A DNA stretch of 39,535 nt from Selenomonas sp. (GTDB lineage Bacteria; Bacillota_C; Negativicutes; Selenomonadales; Selenomonadaceae). Position 1 is the first letter of the stretch; each line of letters starts with the position of its first letter. The DNA lies in contig NZ_JAILKR010000142.1 in NCBI RefSeq assembly GCF_024693525.1, positions 1 through 39,535 of the forward strand, in the 5' to 3' direction. Under the pieces are notes generated by a model. It was not told the origin of the DNA. It searched no databases and saw only the letters and a program-made list of their open reading frames with translations. Below are positions 1-8,703 of this stretch, in pieces. The position numbers and the translations under genes were made by a program.

Positions 1-30
1 TTATCATCCAAACACAATCACAGTTCTATA

Positions 31-975
31 TCAAGGATATAAGGCCTTAGCCAACACCTTCATCGCGTCGGCAGTCCGTATCCCCGGATTTACCGCGAAC
101 AACTCATAGGGCAGCACATACACCTTTTCCCTCTGTACAGCCGCCACATTCTGCCAAGCCTCATTGGCAGCCAGTTCCTGCCGCAGTTTGCTTTCGAGTT
201 CTGCCGCATTGCCATGCGTGATGACAAAAATCACCTGCGGATTTTCCCGAGCTACAAATTCCATGCTGAGCGGCAAATAGCCACCATCACCGACAGCCCT
301 ATCAGCAATATTGCCACCCCCTAATTCGTTCAACAGATTTCCTGTAAAACATTTCGCCGTTCCCATATTGAAACTTTCCGGTGAGCCAAACAGGATCAAA
401 CTCTTGGGCGGCGTCCGTCCTGCAGCCTGTTGTTTTACTGCCTCGATCTCAGACGTGAGTTTCGTCGACACCTCCTGTGCCTGTGCTTCTTTGCCCGTCA
501 GCGAACCATAAAAGGTCAGCGCAGTCTTCAAGTCCTCAACGCTGTCAAGTGCTTGAACATACAGCGGGATTCCGGCCTGCGATAAGGTATCCGCCAAATT
601 CGTATGATAAGGCACATTCGTGCCAATGACCAAATCCGGTTTCAAGCTCAATATTTTCTCCACATCGGGAGAATGGATGATTCCTACTTCTTCCGCCTTT
701 GCCACTGCATCGGCTACATTAGGGGCCAATGCCTGCGACACCGGCTTTCCCACAACATCTTCTGCACCACCAGCAGCAACGTAAAGATCCAGATTTGAGG
801 CATTTAGGATAACCACACGCTTCGGATGCTTAGGAAGCATGACCTCCCGCCCTGCACTATCGGTTACCTGACGGGTATCCATTTCTTTAACTGCCGTTTC
901 TGCGCTTGGCAACAGCCAACAAGCTATTCCTCCTAACAAGCAAAGCACCGTCAGCAGGCCCATAATTTTTCGCAT
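31..975 (-). CDS. ABC transporter substrate-binding protein, haem/iron-complex type
   Basis: This 314-residue exported protein should capture haem or an iron chelate between the membranes and pass it to the permease encoded upstream. The N-terminus has a basic start and a hydrophobic stretch (residues 5-23) ending near Cys19, so it is exported and possibly lipid-anchored; the lipobox GIAC is weak. From about residue 50 it fits the BtuF/FhuD-like Peripla_BP_2 fold, with the usual opening after the signal (a DSAGREV-type strand, then a PKRVV strand). The start is ATG preceded by AAGGAG at good spacing. It is the last gene of the haem locus, 20 bases after the ATPase stop. The ligand is inferred from the neighbouring haem-degrading enzyme; cobalamin or siderophore cannot be excluded from sequence alone. 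Confidence 0.88.
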   Translation of the reverse strand: MRKIMGLLTVLCLLGGIACWLLPSAETAVKEMDTRQVTDSAGREVMLPKHPKRVVILNASNLDLYVAAGGAEDVVGKPVSQALAPNVADAVAKAEEVGIIHSPDVEKILSLKPDLVIGTNVPYHTNLADTLSQAGIPLYVQALDSVEDLKTALTFYGSLTGKEAQAQEVSTKLTSEIEAVKQQAAGRTPPKSLILFGSPESFNMGTAKCFTGNLLNELGGGNIADRAVGDGGYLPLSMEFVARENPQVIFVITHGNAAELESKLRQELAANEAWQNVAAVQREKVYVLPYELFAVNPGIRTADAMKVLAKALYP

Positions 976-995
976 AATTTTTCTCCTTCATTTGC

Positions 996-1802
996 TCATA
1001 CTCCCATCACAGCGGATGGAAAAAACACCTGTCGCAGTTCTCCCTGAACCTGCACGGTCTTGATTTCGTTTTCCACGCCATATAATTGGCGCACCAATGC
1101 ACAGGAAAAGACTTCTGTCACCTCTCCATCGGCGAGGATTCGCCCCTCTTTCATCGCTACCAGACGCTGACTATAACGCACGGCCTGATTGAGGTCATGC
1201 AATACCATTACCACCGTCAGCCCCGTTTGTTCATGCAGCCTCGTAACGATCGCCATAAGTTCCAGCTGATGCCGAATATCCAAATACGTAGTTGGTTCGT
1301 CAAGCAGTAGGATTTGCGGCTCCTGCACCAGGGCTAATGCCAGCCTCACCCGCTGACGTTCTCCACCGGACAGCGCCCCCATTGACCGCTGCGAAAATGC
1401 CTGCAATCCCGTAATCTCCATCACCTTTTGACAAACAGCATTATCCCCCGCCTGCCAGGAACTCCAAAAACTTCGGTAGGGAAGGCGCCCCATGCGCAGC
1501 ACTTCTGCGACCGTCAAATCCGGCGGTATTGAAGCACTCTGGGGCATAAAGGCAATCTTTTGCGCCACTTCTTTTTCCGATAGCGTCCATAAATCTTTCC
1601 CCTGCAGCTCGATACTTCCGGCCCCAGGCCGGAGCAGTCTAGCCAAAGCTTTCAACAGGGTTGATTTCCCCGATCCATTCGGCCCGATTATCGCTGTGAT
1701 TTCCGCCCGATGAATTGCCAGATTTAATCCATCAGCCACTACCTTGCCACCGTATTCCAATCGCAAATCGTTCGCCGTAAGCAAGGTCTCTTGTTCTGCC
1801 AT
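996..1802 (-). CDS. ABC transporter ATP-binding protein, FecE/HmuV type
   Basis: This is the ATPase that powers haem or iron-complex import through the FecCD-type permease. Visible motifs are Walker A GPNGSGKST (residues 40-48), the Q-loop Gln88, the signature LSGGERQ (144-150), Walker B ILLLDEP (164-170) and the switch His202. The reading frame is open further upstream to 1952, but that extension is Gly/Arg/Cys-rich, unlike any ATPase, and overlaps the permease gene. The ATG at 1802 has an AAAGGGGG ribosome site and sits 2 bases after the permease stop, giving a normal 268-residue protein. The tight spacing indicates translation coupled to the permease. Confidence 0.93.
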   Translation of the reverse strand: MAEQETLLTANDLRLEYGGKVVADGLNLAIHRAEITAIIGPNGSGKSTLLKALARLLRPGAGSIELQGKDLWTLSEKEVAQKIAFMPQSASIPPDLTVAEVLRMGRLPYRSFWSSWQAGDNAVCQKVMEITGLQAFSQRSMGALSGGERQRVRLALALVQEPQILLLDEPTTYLDIRHQLELMAIVTRLHEQTGLTVVMVLHDLNQAVRYSQRLVAMKEGRILADGEVTEVFSCALVRQLYGVENEIKTVQVQGELRQVFFPSAVMGV

Positions 1803-1804
1803 CT

Positions 1805-2821
1805 TTAGCGCCCCCTTTGCATCCCCTGCCGCAGCAAATACAGAAAAAACGGTGCTCCCAAAAAGGACATGAAAACGCCCACGGGAATTTCTATGGGGGC
1901 AAAGGCAACCCGGGCCGCCGCATCTGCCCCAACCACCAGGGCTGCCCCCCATATTGCCGCGGCCGGCAGCAAATAGTCAAAATCTGCCCCCGTCAGCAGC
2001 CGGACCATATGGGGAATTACCAGCCCTACAAAGCCCAGCATACCGGCCACGCTGACGGCCGATGCCGCCAGCAAAGCGGCCAACACCAGCAAATAGAGGC
2101 GCACGCGTTCCACGCGCACCCCCAAACTGCGTGCTGTCTCCTCTCCCATCTGCAAGGCATTTAGCCAACGACTACCAGCAAAGGTTCCCGCCAGCCCTAG
2201 GAGCGTATAGGGAAGCACCATATACACATGACTCCAAGTCCTAGCCGCAAAGCCCCCTGCCATCCAGTTGACTGTTCCCTGCACCCGGTCGGAATAAAAC
2301 ACCATCAACGCCGTCATAGCACCGCCGAAGAAAGCTGCCACTGCCACTCCGGCCAGCACCATGCGCAGCGGATGAATCCCATTTTCCCAGGACAGGAAAA
2401 ACACCAAGGCCACCGCTGCCAACGCCCCCACAAAAGCGGCCATTGGCACCAGCGAGGCCAAATTGGGCAGTAGAATCATAACAGCCATTGCCGCGAGTCC
2501 CGCTCCTGCTGACACGCCGATAATCCCTGGGTCAGCCAAGGGATTGCGCAAAATCCCCTGCAGGATGCAGCCAGCCAATGCCAGATTCACACCGGTCAAA
2601 GCCCCGGTAATCAAGCGTGGCAAACGGATATGGTACAGAATCGTGAAGTTTTCCTGTCCAGCACCACCAAACAAAATCTGCCAGGCCGACAGCGGCGAAA
2701 ACACCGCTGCCCCCTGACAGATACTAAACAGCAACACCACTCCTAACAGGAGCAGGCCGCCAGCTAACGCCCAAAACCGTTTTCGTGCCCTGGGATGTGC
2801 TGGTGTCACCGCAAGTTCCAT
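1805..2821 (-). CDS. FecCD-family ABC permease (haem/iron complex)
   Basis: This inner-membrane permease of the BtuC/FecCD/HmuU family forms the import channel. The 338-residue protein is almost entirely hydrophobic after a short basic N-terminus, with about nine or ten membrane segments. It carries the family's RLPR segment before a GxxLxxAG stretch (around residues 68-85) and the NPLADPGIIG segment (around 90-105). The ATG at 2821 lies 7-8 bases after GGGAGG; a TTG one codon upstream is possible but less well placed. It follows the TonB-dependent receptor by 26 bases and is tightly spaced with its ATPase. It is most likely specific for haem given the locus, though family members also carry cobalamin and ferric siderophores. 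Confidence 0.93.
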   Translation of the reverse strand: MELAVTPAHPRARKRFWALAGGLLLLGVVLLFSICQGAAVFSPLSAWQILFGGAGQENFTILYHIRLPRLITGALTGVNLALAGCILQGILRNPLADPGIIGVSAGAGLAAMAVMILLPNLASLVPMAAFVGALAAVALVFFLSWENGIHPLRMVLAGVAVAAFFGGAMTALMVFYSDRVQGTVNWMAGGFAARTWSHVYMVLPYTLLGLAGTFAGSRWLNALQMGEETARSLGVRVERVRLYLLVLAALLAASAVSVAGMLGFVGLVIPHMVRLLTGADFDYLLPAAAIWGAALVVGADAAARVAFAPIEIPVGVFMSFLGAPFFLYLLRQGMQRGR

Positions 2822-2847
2822 CAAATAACCTCCCTTGCAACAATCGA

Positions 2848-4806
2848 TTAAAACGTTACTTTCACACCGCCACGCCAGATGCGTCCATCATAATACAGGA
2901 CATCATTCTTGCGGTTCGTAAGATTGTTGATGCCAAAATAGGCACTGGCCTGTTTGCCGATTTTCTTATTGACCACCACGTTCATGATGCTGGCCCCTGT
3001 CATGCCTGTTTTGCCGCTTAACGTATAACGATACCCATCCAACCAATCGTTCCAAAGCGTTGCATCCAATCCATGGGTCTTGTCCTTGTACATGAGCTGC
3101 AACGATGTCTTATGGCGGGCACGGCCAGTCAAAATCTCACCGCTTTTATCATTGCGGGCATCGAGATAGGTATAGGTGCTGCGCAGCGTGAAACGACTTC
3201 CCAGCTTCTGTTTCCCCTCAAACTCTACGCCCTGCACCGTAGCTTTATCAACGTTTTCATATTTGCCATTAGCCACCATACCGGTTCCCGGCACATATCC
3301 CATTTGGGTATCGAGATTGATAAGGTCATCGACTTTGTTATGGAAATAGGTTAATTTCCCTGACGTACGTCCCTTTTCTGCCTCAAAACCACCATCAAAA
3401 ATCAAGGCCTTTTCTGGTTTCAAATCCGGGTTGCCTTGAATATTTACCGTCATTCGAGCCGTTGGTGTATGCTTCCAGAAGAAATAGAGTTCCGAAGCCG
3501 TCGGTGCACGATAAGCAGAGCCTACATTAGCTTTGAAGCGGGTATGCTTACTGAGCTTATACGTCGTGCCGAGTTTTCCCGTAACCTCATCGCCAAAGGC
3601 GTTGTTATGATCCCAACGCACGGAAGGAATCAACAGCCAGCGTTTATTCGCAGCATATTCATCCTGCAGGTAAAGTGCACCATAATCCATCGATACTTTA
3701 CCGATATTATTAGTAATTCCCTCACGAGTTATCGTCCGCGCCGAGCCATTTTTTATACGCGTACTTTCATAATCTTCCTGACGAAATTCCCCACCAACCG
3801 TCAGCGTATTCCGATCATCCAAGTTGAAGGTACGACGGCCATCAGCCACATAGGAATTGAACGTCATATCATCAAAGCTGTTGAGTGCATTCGTCGTGCG
3901 GCTGCGCGTTCGCTGGTCCTTATCAAAATACGTATAATATGCCTGCGCCTCGTATTCTCCTAGATGGTCTTTCCCGGAATATTTCAGGCCAGTGGAAACA
4001 CGGCGATGATCATAATCCGTGCCGGCCACTGCGGAATCAATCATATATAAGTCTTCGTACAAATGATTGAAAAAGAAGTCCAATTTTTTGTTCTTGGCTA
4101 CATCCATGCGGCCATCGAGTCCAAAGTAATACCGATGCCCATACTGATTGGAAGAATCTTCCTTCATGCGGCGGCGCACATCCGACACCTTGCCGTTCAT
4201 CGCCCAAGCCCATTTGCCATCCTTGCCTAAATCATAACGGAATCCCGTATCCTGCTGACGGGAAGTCCAATCCACCGAAGCAGAACCACCTGGATTGCCG
4301 GGCTTTTTCGTGATGATGTTGATGACACCACCCAAAGCATCGGAACCGTAGAGAGAGCTTACTGCACCGCGCACGATTTCCACGCGTTCCACCTCATCCA
4401 TATTGACGCGCTGCAGCTCGTAATAATTCTGGGTCTCGCTGGTGTTTTCCGTGCGCACCCGGCGGCCATCAATCAGAATAAGGGTCTGGTTGGTATTCAT
4501 CCCGCGGATGGAGGACTGATTGCCCACCATGCCATTTTCCAGTACATTAATTCCCGTTGCCATCTCCAAGGCCTGGGCCAGGGTCTCGGCACCGGTGTTT
4601 TCAATATCTTCCCGAGTAATGACTTCCACCGCAGTCGGTGCTTCCTTCACCTGCTGCTCGGTCCGGGAGGCCGTTACCACCACATCCCGGGTCTGTATCG
4701 TATCGTCAGCAGCCGCCTCAGCTGCAACGCAGCTTCCCATCGTCATGGTTCCTAAAACCGTTGCTGCCAATAAAGTGCGTTTCTTTTTTGCAAGTTTCCT
4801 AATCAT
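2848..4806 (-). CDS. TonB-dependent outer-membrane receptor (haem/iron)
   Basis: This 652-residue protein is an outer-membrane beta-barrel receptor that takes up a bulky ligand using energy delivered by TonB. It has a signal peptide (about residues 1-32), then a TonB-box-like stretch ending in DVVVTASR (41-48). A plug domain (about 55-165) follows, with the typical IRGM, LILIDGRRV and GSDALGGVINIITKK elements. The barrel then runs to a C-terminal Phe, the usual signal for barrel insertion. It resembles CirA/colicin I receptor-type and haem receptors; I do not see a motif that decides the ligand. It lies between the ABC-2 exporter and the FecCD importer in one minus-strand series. Its presence shows the cell has an outer membrane. 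Confidence 0.93.
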   Translation of the reverse strand: MIRKLAKKKRTLLAATVLGTMTMGSCVAAEAAADDTIQTRDVVVTASRTEQQVKEAPTAVEVITREDIENTGAETLAQALEMATGINVLENGMVGNQSSIRGMNTNQTLILIDGRRVRTENTSETQNYYELQRVNMDEVERVEIVRGAVSSLYGSDALGGVINIITKKPGNPGGSASVDWTSRQQDTGFRYDLGKDGKWAWAMNGKVSDVRRRMKEDSSNQYGHRYYFGLDGRMDVAKNKKLDFFFNHLYEDLYMIDSAVAGTDYDHRRVSTGLKYSGKDHLGEYEAQAYYTYFDKDQRTRSRTTNALNSFDDMTFNSYVADGRRTFNLDDRNTLTVGGEFRQEDYESTRIKNGSARTITREGITNNIGKVSMDYGALYLQDEYAANKRWLLIPSVRWDHNNAFGDEVTGKLGTTYKLSKHTRFKANVGSAYRAPTASELYFFWKHTPTARMTVNIQGNPDLKPEKALIFDGGFEAEKGRTSGKLTYFHNKVDDLINLDTQMGYVPGTGMVANGKYENVDKATVQGVEFEGKQKLGSRFTLRSTYTYLDARNDKSGEILTGRARHKTSLQLMYKDKTHGLDATLWNDWLDGYRYTLSGKTGMTGASIMNVVVNKKIGKQASAYFGINNLTNRKNDVLYYDGRIWRGGVKVTF

Positions 4807-4842
4807 GTAAATCCTCTTTCTCTAAAAATCTCAAAACATCCA

Positions 4843-5583
4843 TCAAAATTCACTGTAGTTATGTACCCGATAGGTACTGTACAGATAAATAACCATCATA
4901 AAAAACACCAACGCGAAAGCGGCGATACCAGCCTCTCCCACCAAACTTGTGGCTTGCAACAACTGATTGGTAAGGGACAGCGGCAGAAATCGCACGATTT
5001 GCTGTACTACTGCCGGCAAATTGGTAATGGGGAAAAAGGAACCGCAGAAAAATGTCATCGGCGTGATAAAGAAATTTATCACAATCGAAAACTGTTCCTG
5101 CCCCTTTATGGACAAGCCTACCGCTACTCCAAAGGCCGCAAAGGCAAAGGCGGTAAGCACCAGTCCCAGCAGTCCCGGCCCCGTTACTATCGCAATCCCA
5201 AAAAACAATTTTGCCGCCACAAAGACTACGGCTGCCGCCAGCAGCGCCCGGACCGTTCCCGCCAGGGCAATACCTAAAACAATGGCACCGTCATGAATGG
5301 GGCTCAGCCGCAAGACCGCAAAGGTGCGGTAATAAAACCTTGCCGCACTAACCGAAAGGGCTGTCTGCTGAAAGGCATTCATCATCACGGTTATGGCTAA
5401 CATGCCCTTAGCCAAATAGGCGATATAGCCACCAGCCACCGCTACGCTGTCCCCCAGGCCCCAGCCAAAGGCCAAGAGGTAAATCATCGGAAACAGCAGC
5501 CCTGAGAACAAATACCCCAGGCCGCCAATCCGACGGATGAGCATAAGCATTTCACGGTAAAAGACCGCTTGCACCCCTGCCAT
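4843..5583 (-). CDS. ABC-2 type transporter permease (exporter)
   Basis: This is a membrane subunit of an ABC-2 (DrrB/NodJ-like) exporter. The roughly 246-residue protein has about six hydrophobic segments and the family layout: a short cytoplasmic N-terminus with a FYREMLML segment, then paired helices. Two adjacent ATG codons (5586 and 5583) could start it. The first overlaps the stop codon of its ATPase as ATGA, so the two proteins are translationally coupled and surely work together. It sits inside an iron-regulated haem-uptake locus, so an exported haem-derived compound is an attractive guess (see findings). The substrate cannot be read from the sequence, and drug or polysaccharide export remain possible. 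Confidence 0.88.
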   Translation of the reverse strand: MAGVQAVFYREMLMLIRRIGGLGYLFSGLLFPMIYLLAFGWGLGDSVAVAGGYIAYLAKGMLAITVMMNAFQQTALSVSAARFYYRTFAVLRLSPIHDGAIVLGIALAGTVRALLAAAVVFVAAKLFFGIAIVTGPGLLGLVLTAFAFAAFGVAVGLSIKGQEQFSIVINFFITPMTFFCGSFFPITNLPAVVQQIVRFLPLSLTNQLLQATSLVGEAGIAAFALVFFMMVIYLYSTYRVHNYSEF

Positions 5584-6320
5584 CATCCGATTCGCCTCCC
5601 TTCAAGGGCCAACGCCAAGAAGGCGTCTTCCAGGCTTATCTCCTGCTCCGGCGAAATCTGCTGACGTATGCCAGTTGTCGTCCCGGTATAGAGGACCTGT
5701 CCCGCCCGCAAAAAAGCAATCCGGTCACAAAGTTCCTCCGCCTCTTCCATGTAGTGCGTTGTCAAAAGCACCGTTTTGCCGGCGGCCTTTAAATTTCGAA
5801 CCGCCTGCCAAATATCCTGACGCATATCCGGGTCAAGGCCGACGCTTGGTTCATCTAGCAGCAGAACGTCAGGACTTGGCAGCATCGCCCGGGCAATCAT
5901 CGCCCGCCGCTTCATCCCACCGGACAGCTTCTCGGGATATTTTTTGCGCCAGCTGCCAATTTGAAACTGGCGACAAACCTCCTCCACCCGCGTCCGGGCA
6001 TCGACAATACCATACAACTTAGCGGTGCACAACATGCTCTGCTCGATGGTCAGCTCACTTTCAAAGGTATTTTCCTGTGGTACCAGACCAATCAAGCGGC
6101 GGAATTTGACACTACGCCGAGCTGCATCTTCTCCGAATACGCGGATGTGTCCAGCATCAGGCCGAGCCAGCCCAGCCATCAGGCGGATAAGCGTCGTCTT
6201 CCCGGCGCCATTGGGCCCCAACAGTCCCATGACTTCACCGGTCTTCATTTCCAGCGAAACATTGCGCAAAATCACTTGTCCATGGCGCGAGCAAGTCACC
6301 TGCTCCACTAACACCGACAT
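5583..6320 (-). CDS. ABC-2 exporter ATP-binding protein
   Basis: This 245-residue ATPase drives the ABC-2 permease next to it. Motifs are Walker A GPNGAGKTT (residues 35-43), signature LSGGM (132-136), Walker B VLLLDEP (152-158) followed by SVGLDPD, and the switch His189 in TTHYMEEAEELCDR. The GLDPD and HYMEEAEELCDR wording is typical of the DrrA/NodI/CcmA exporter branch rather than of importers. ATG at 6320 has GGGAGG upstream. Its stop overlaps the permease start by four bases. It follows the flavodoxin gene by 27 bases, so it is probably in the same transcript as the haem genes. Confidence 0.92.
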   Translation of the reverse strand: MSVLVEQVTCSRHGQVILRNVSLEMKTGEVMGLLGPNGAGKTTLIRLMAGLARPDAGHIRVFGEDAARRSVKFRRLIGLVPQENTFESELTIEQSMLCTAKLYGIVDARTRVEEVCRQFQIGSWRKKYPEKLSGGMKRRAMIARAMLPSPDVLLLDEPSVGLDPDMRQDIWQAVRNLKAAGKTVLLTTHYMEEAEELCDRIAFLRAGQVLYTGTTTGIRQQISPEQEISLEDAFLALALEGRRIG

Positions 6321-6347
6321 AAACTTCCTCCCTTTATCCTTTGATTC

Positions 6348-6860
6348 TCAGCCAGCTATCCACTCCTTCCGCCAATCGGCAAAATACGCCTGGGCAGCTG
6401 AAAGGTCTTCCGCATCAGGATGACTGGCGGCTTTTTCAATTCGCGCCAACCGCTCCGCTGTCATAGCATGAGGATGCCCTTCTGGGAACATCTTCTTCAT
6501 CATTGACACCATTTCATCCGACACCTTCCCTTGACAGATAAATTGACCGGTCAAGGTACAGCCTGTCCCCAAAAGTTTTGCCGCATTCGCTAGGCACTGC
6601 CGCGCATGGTCTGAATCCGGTTCAGCCCCCAGAGTGGCAAAGAGCGCCACCTGCTTGTTGGTAATCTTTGACAGATAGGCTTTCATGGCCGCATCAGCGG
6701 TGCCCTTATCCACCCAGAATCCCGCCACAATCCAATCATAGTCATCGGGGGACGGCGCATCTGTCACCGCCACGGGCTCTACCCCCAGCGTTTCCCCAAT
6801 AGCCATGGCAACCTTTTTCGTATTGCCCGTTTTGCTAGAATAAACAACCAATAATTTCAT
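6348..6860 (-). CDS. Short flavodoxin-family protein, HmuF/BilS-like
   Basis: This cytoplasmic 170-residue flavoprotein has the FMN phosphate-binding loop SSKTGNT at residues 8-14 and a flavodoxin-like beta-alpha core (the DYDWIVAGFWVDKG stretch forms the second flavin loop). Flavodoxins supply electrons to radical SAM enzymes. In other anaerobes, flavodoxin-like proteins encoded beside ChuW/HutW homologues (HmuF of Fusobacterium, from memory) reduce or carry the ring-opened product anaerobilin, and the related BilS works with a bilirubin reductase. The placement between tonB and the exporter, in a locus starting with hutW, supports such a role here. It is read from ATG, 8 bases after the tonB stop, with an AGGAGG ribosome site. 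Which redox role it plays is inference. Confidence 0.85.
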   Translation of the reverse strand: MKLLVVYSSKTGNTKKVAMAIGETLGVEPVAVTDAPSPDDYDWIVAGFWVDKGTADAAMKAYLSKITNKQVALFATLGAEPDSDHARQCLANAAKLLGTGCTLTGQFICQGKVSDEMVSMMKKMFPEGHPHAMTAERLARIEKAASHPDAEDLSAAQAYFADWRKEWIAG

Positions 6861-6868
6861 AAATCCTC

Positions 6869-7648
6869 CTACCCTTGCAAATCAAAATGAATCGGAACAG
6901 TCAGCGTTATGCTTTTACCAGCCCCATGGGAAAAGGGACAAGACTGCTGAACGGCCTGCATGGCAGCATTATCCAGCAGACTGCTGCCAGCTGAGCCACT
7001 GACATAAGCACTGGCCAAATCCCCGTCGGCAGAAATCGTGACCGTAACCCGCACCACACCAGTCTGCCCACGTTTCACCGCCATATACGGATATTCTTTA
7101 TTTCCTTCGACACGAGCGGCAAAGCGACTGGCAATACTTGCTAAGGTTTCTGACGGGCCGCTGCCAGCACCGCTGTCTCCTGCGCCTGGGGCGCTGTCAC
7201 CGGAGCCTGTACTGGTTTTGCCAGCCGCCTTCCCTGCAGTGCCCAAAGTACCACTGCCAGTACCGCTTTCGCCGGTGCTTCCCACTGGCGCCCCATCACC
7301 GTTGGCTGCCGGAGTCTCTGTAGATGGCGCCACCACCACATTCTCGGCACCGCCCACAGACTGGTTCACCGGGTCGCTATTGGCGGGACTCTGCGCTGGC
7401 GGTTTCCAGACGGAATTTTCGGCAAAGGGGTTCAGACTTCCCGCTTGAGGCACATGGCGCTCTGGCAGCTCATCTGGACTTACCTCCATTTCCACTTCAG
7501 CCACAGGTGGCTCTGCCTGCCATTCGGGATGGAAGCTCATAAAAAGCCCCAAAGCCAACAAAATGACCCCATGGAAAGCACAGGACAGTGGCAGCGGCCT
7601 AACCCTTCTTTTTAACGATAAACGAACGACTGTCATACCATGCCTCAC
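6869..7648 (-). CDS. tonB: TonB energy transducer with Gly/Ser-rich linker
   Basis: TonB links the ExbB/ExbD motor to the outer-membrane receptor. A single N-terminal membrane helix (about residues 20-39) contains Ser22-x3-His26, the same spacing as the functional Ser16/His20 pair of E. coli TonB. A long linker (about 45-170) follows, then a C-terminal TonB domain (about 175-259) with the YPYMAVKRGQTGVVRV strand. The linker is dominated by Gly, Ser, Ala and Thr from about residue 105 on, instead of the Pro/Lys or Pro/Glu repeats of classical TonB. The GTG start overlaps the exbD stop as GTGA. An ATG four codons later, preceded by GAGG, is an equally good start. The gene lies in series with exbB and exbD. 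Confidence 0.92.
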   Translation of the reverse strand: MRHGMTVVRLSLKRRVRPLPLSCAFHGVILLALGLFMSFHPEWQAEPPVAEVEMEVSPDELPERHVPQAGSLNPFAENSVWKPPAQSPANSDPVNQSVGGAENVVVAPSTETPAANGDGAPVGSTGESGTGSGTLGTAGKAAGKTSTGSGDSAPGAGDSGAGSGPSETLASIASRFAARVEGNKEYPYMAVKRGQTGVVRVTVTISADGDLASAYVSGSAGSSLLDNAAMQAVQQSCPFSHGAGKSITLTVPIHFDLQG

Positions 7649-8043
7649 TGTTTCGCCGCCAGGCTGATGCGCTGAATCCCTGAGGTTTTCAACTCATCCA
7701 TCACGGCAATAAAGGTGCCATAATCAACGGCCTTATCGGCCCGCAGGGTCACCACCAGATCAGCGGTTTTCGCCTCACTTGCCAATTTGGCCTTGAGCTG
7801 TGGCAAATCCATAGCATCCTTGCCCAAATACAACTTGCCATCGGCAGACACCGTTACCTGAAAGCTTTTGACCACATCCTGTTTGGCACTGGCCGCGGCT
7901 GGCAGATTTACCGGAATGCTTTCCTGACTTGTCATATAAAGGGTACTCATCATAAAAAACACCAGCAGGAAAAAGATGATATCAATCATCGGAATAATCA
8001 TAATCTGTGGCGTTTGCGACATTCTGGCATTATGCAGCCTCAT
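7645..8043 (-). CDS. exbD: ExbD proton-channel subunit of the TonB motor
   Basis: This 132-residue protein has a short cytoplasmic N-terminus, one membrane helix (about residues 16-37) with the essential Asp21 in the PMIDIIFFLLVFFM motif, and a small periplasmic domain. It matches the ExbD/TolR family in length and layout. With ExbB it converts proton flow into TonB movement. The start overlaps the end of exbB by 14 bases and the stop overlaps the tonB start by 4 bases, so exbB-exbD-tonB are translationally coupled. Assignment to ExbD rather than TolR rests on the adjacent tonB and receptor genes. Confidence 0.94.
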   Translation of the reverse strand: MRLHNARMSQTPQIMIIPMIDIIFFLLVFFMMSTLYMTSQESIPVNLPAAASAKQDVVKSFQVTVSADGKLYLGKDAMDLPQLKAKLASEAKTADLVVTLRADKAVDYGTFIAVMDELKTSGIQRISLAAKQ

Positions 8044-8692
8044 GCTTTTCCTGCCCCCGTTTCACAATCCGTTCCGCCGTACCAGCACTAAGCTTGTCCT
8101 CCAGCCAAGTGCCCAAGCGTTCCATGTCCGTTACCATGCCATCGAGCCGATAGCCAAAATAACTGTGTCCGAGAAGGGCAAAGGTTGCCACTGCCAACCC
8201 CGTCACCGTAGCAATCAAGGCCTCGCCCACACCACCAGTAATCGCCATGGGGGAACCGGCCTGCAGATTGAAAACGGAAAAAGTCTGAATCATCCCGATA
8301 ACGGTTCCCATAAGGCCCAGAATCGGCGCCAACGTAACCAGCATTCCCAGCAATGGCAGTCCCTTCTTCAGTTGCGCAGCTTCCAATTGAGCAACTCCTT
8401 CAATCGCCAGCTCAACGCTTTTCCCCTTCAGTCGGGCCTTAAAGGCCGCAGCCGTCAGTTTATCCAAGGACGTGTGCCGCTTTTGATACAGTTCTGCCGC
8501 TTCTGCCAGACTATTCGTCTGCAAAACCTGCCGGACTTCTGCCGCATGCTGCTTAAAATCTGTCTGACGGCTGCGATAATAACGCATGCGGTCGATAATC
8601 ACCGTACCGGCACCAATCGAAGCCAACAACAGCAAATACATCACCGCACCACCTTGTGAAAACCAGTGGCCAATTGTCATCAAAACCTCCAT
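8030..8692 (-). CDS. exbB: ExbB proton-channel subunit of the TonB motor
   Basis: This is a MotA/TolQ/ExbB-family membrane protein of 220 residues. It has three hydrophobic segments (about 13-35, 113-145 and 155-185); the last two carry the family's LAPILGLMGTVIGM and GEALIATVTGL motifs. It forms the pentameric ring around ExbD. ATG at 8692 has AGGAGG at 8700-8705. A second in-frame ATG at 8680 has its own GGAGG, so the N-terminus is not certain. A Fur box (8704-8722) lies right upstream, in the 48-base gap after hutW, which suggests iron control at this point. Confidence 0.94.
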   Translation of the reverse strand: MEVLMTIGHWFSQGGAVMYLLLLASIGAGTVIIDRMRYYRSRQTDFKQHAAEVRQVLQTNSLAEAAELYQKRHTSLDKLTAAAFKARLKGKSVELAIEGVAQLEAAQLKKGLPLLGMLVTLAPILGLMGTVIGMIQTFSVFNLQAGSPMAITGGVGEALIATVTGLAVATFALLGHSYFGYRLDGMVTDMERLGTWLEDKLSAGTAERIVKRGQEKHEAA

Positions 8693-8703
8693 GGCTAACC
8701 TCC

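Noticed and set aside
1803..1952. Upstream extension of the haem-transport ATPase
   Set aside because: The added 50 residues are Gly/Cys-rich, overlap the permease gene and lack a ribosome site; ATG at 1802 is well supported.
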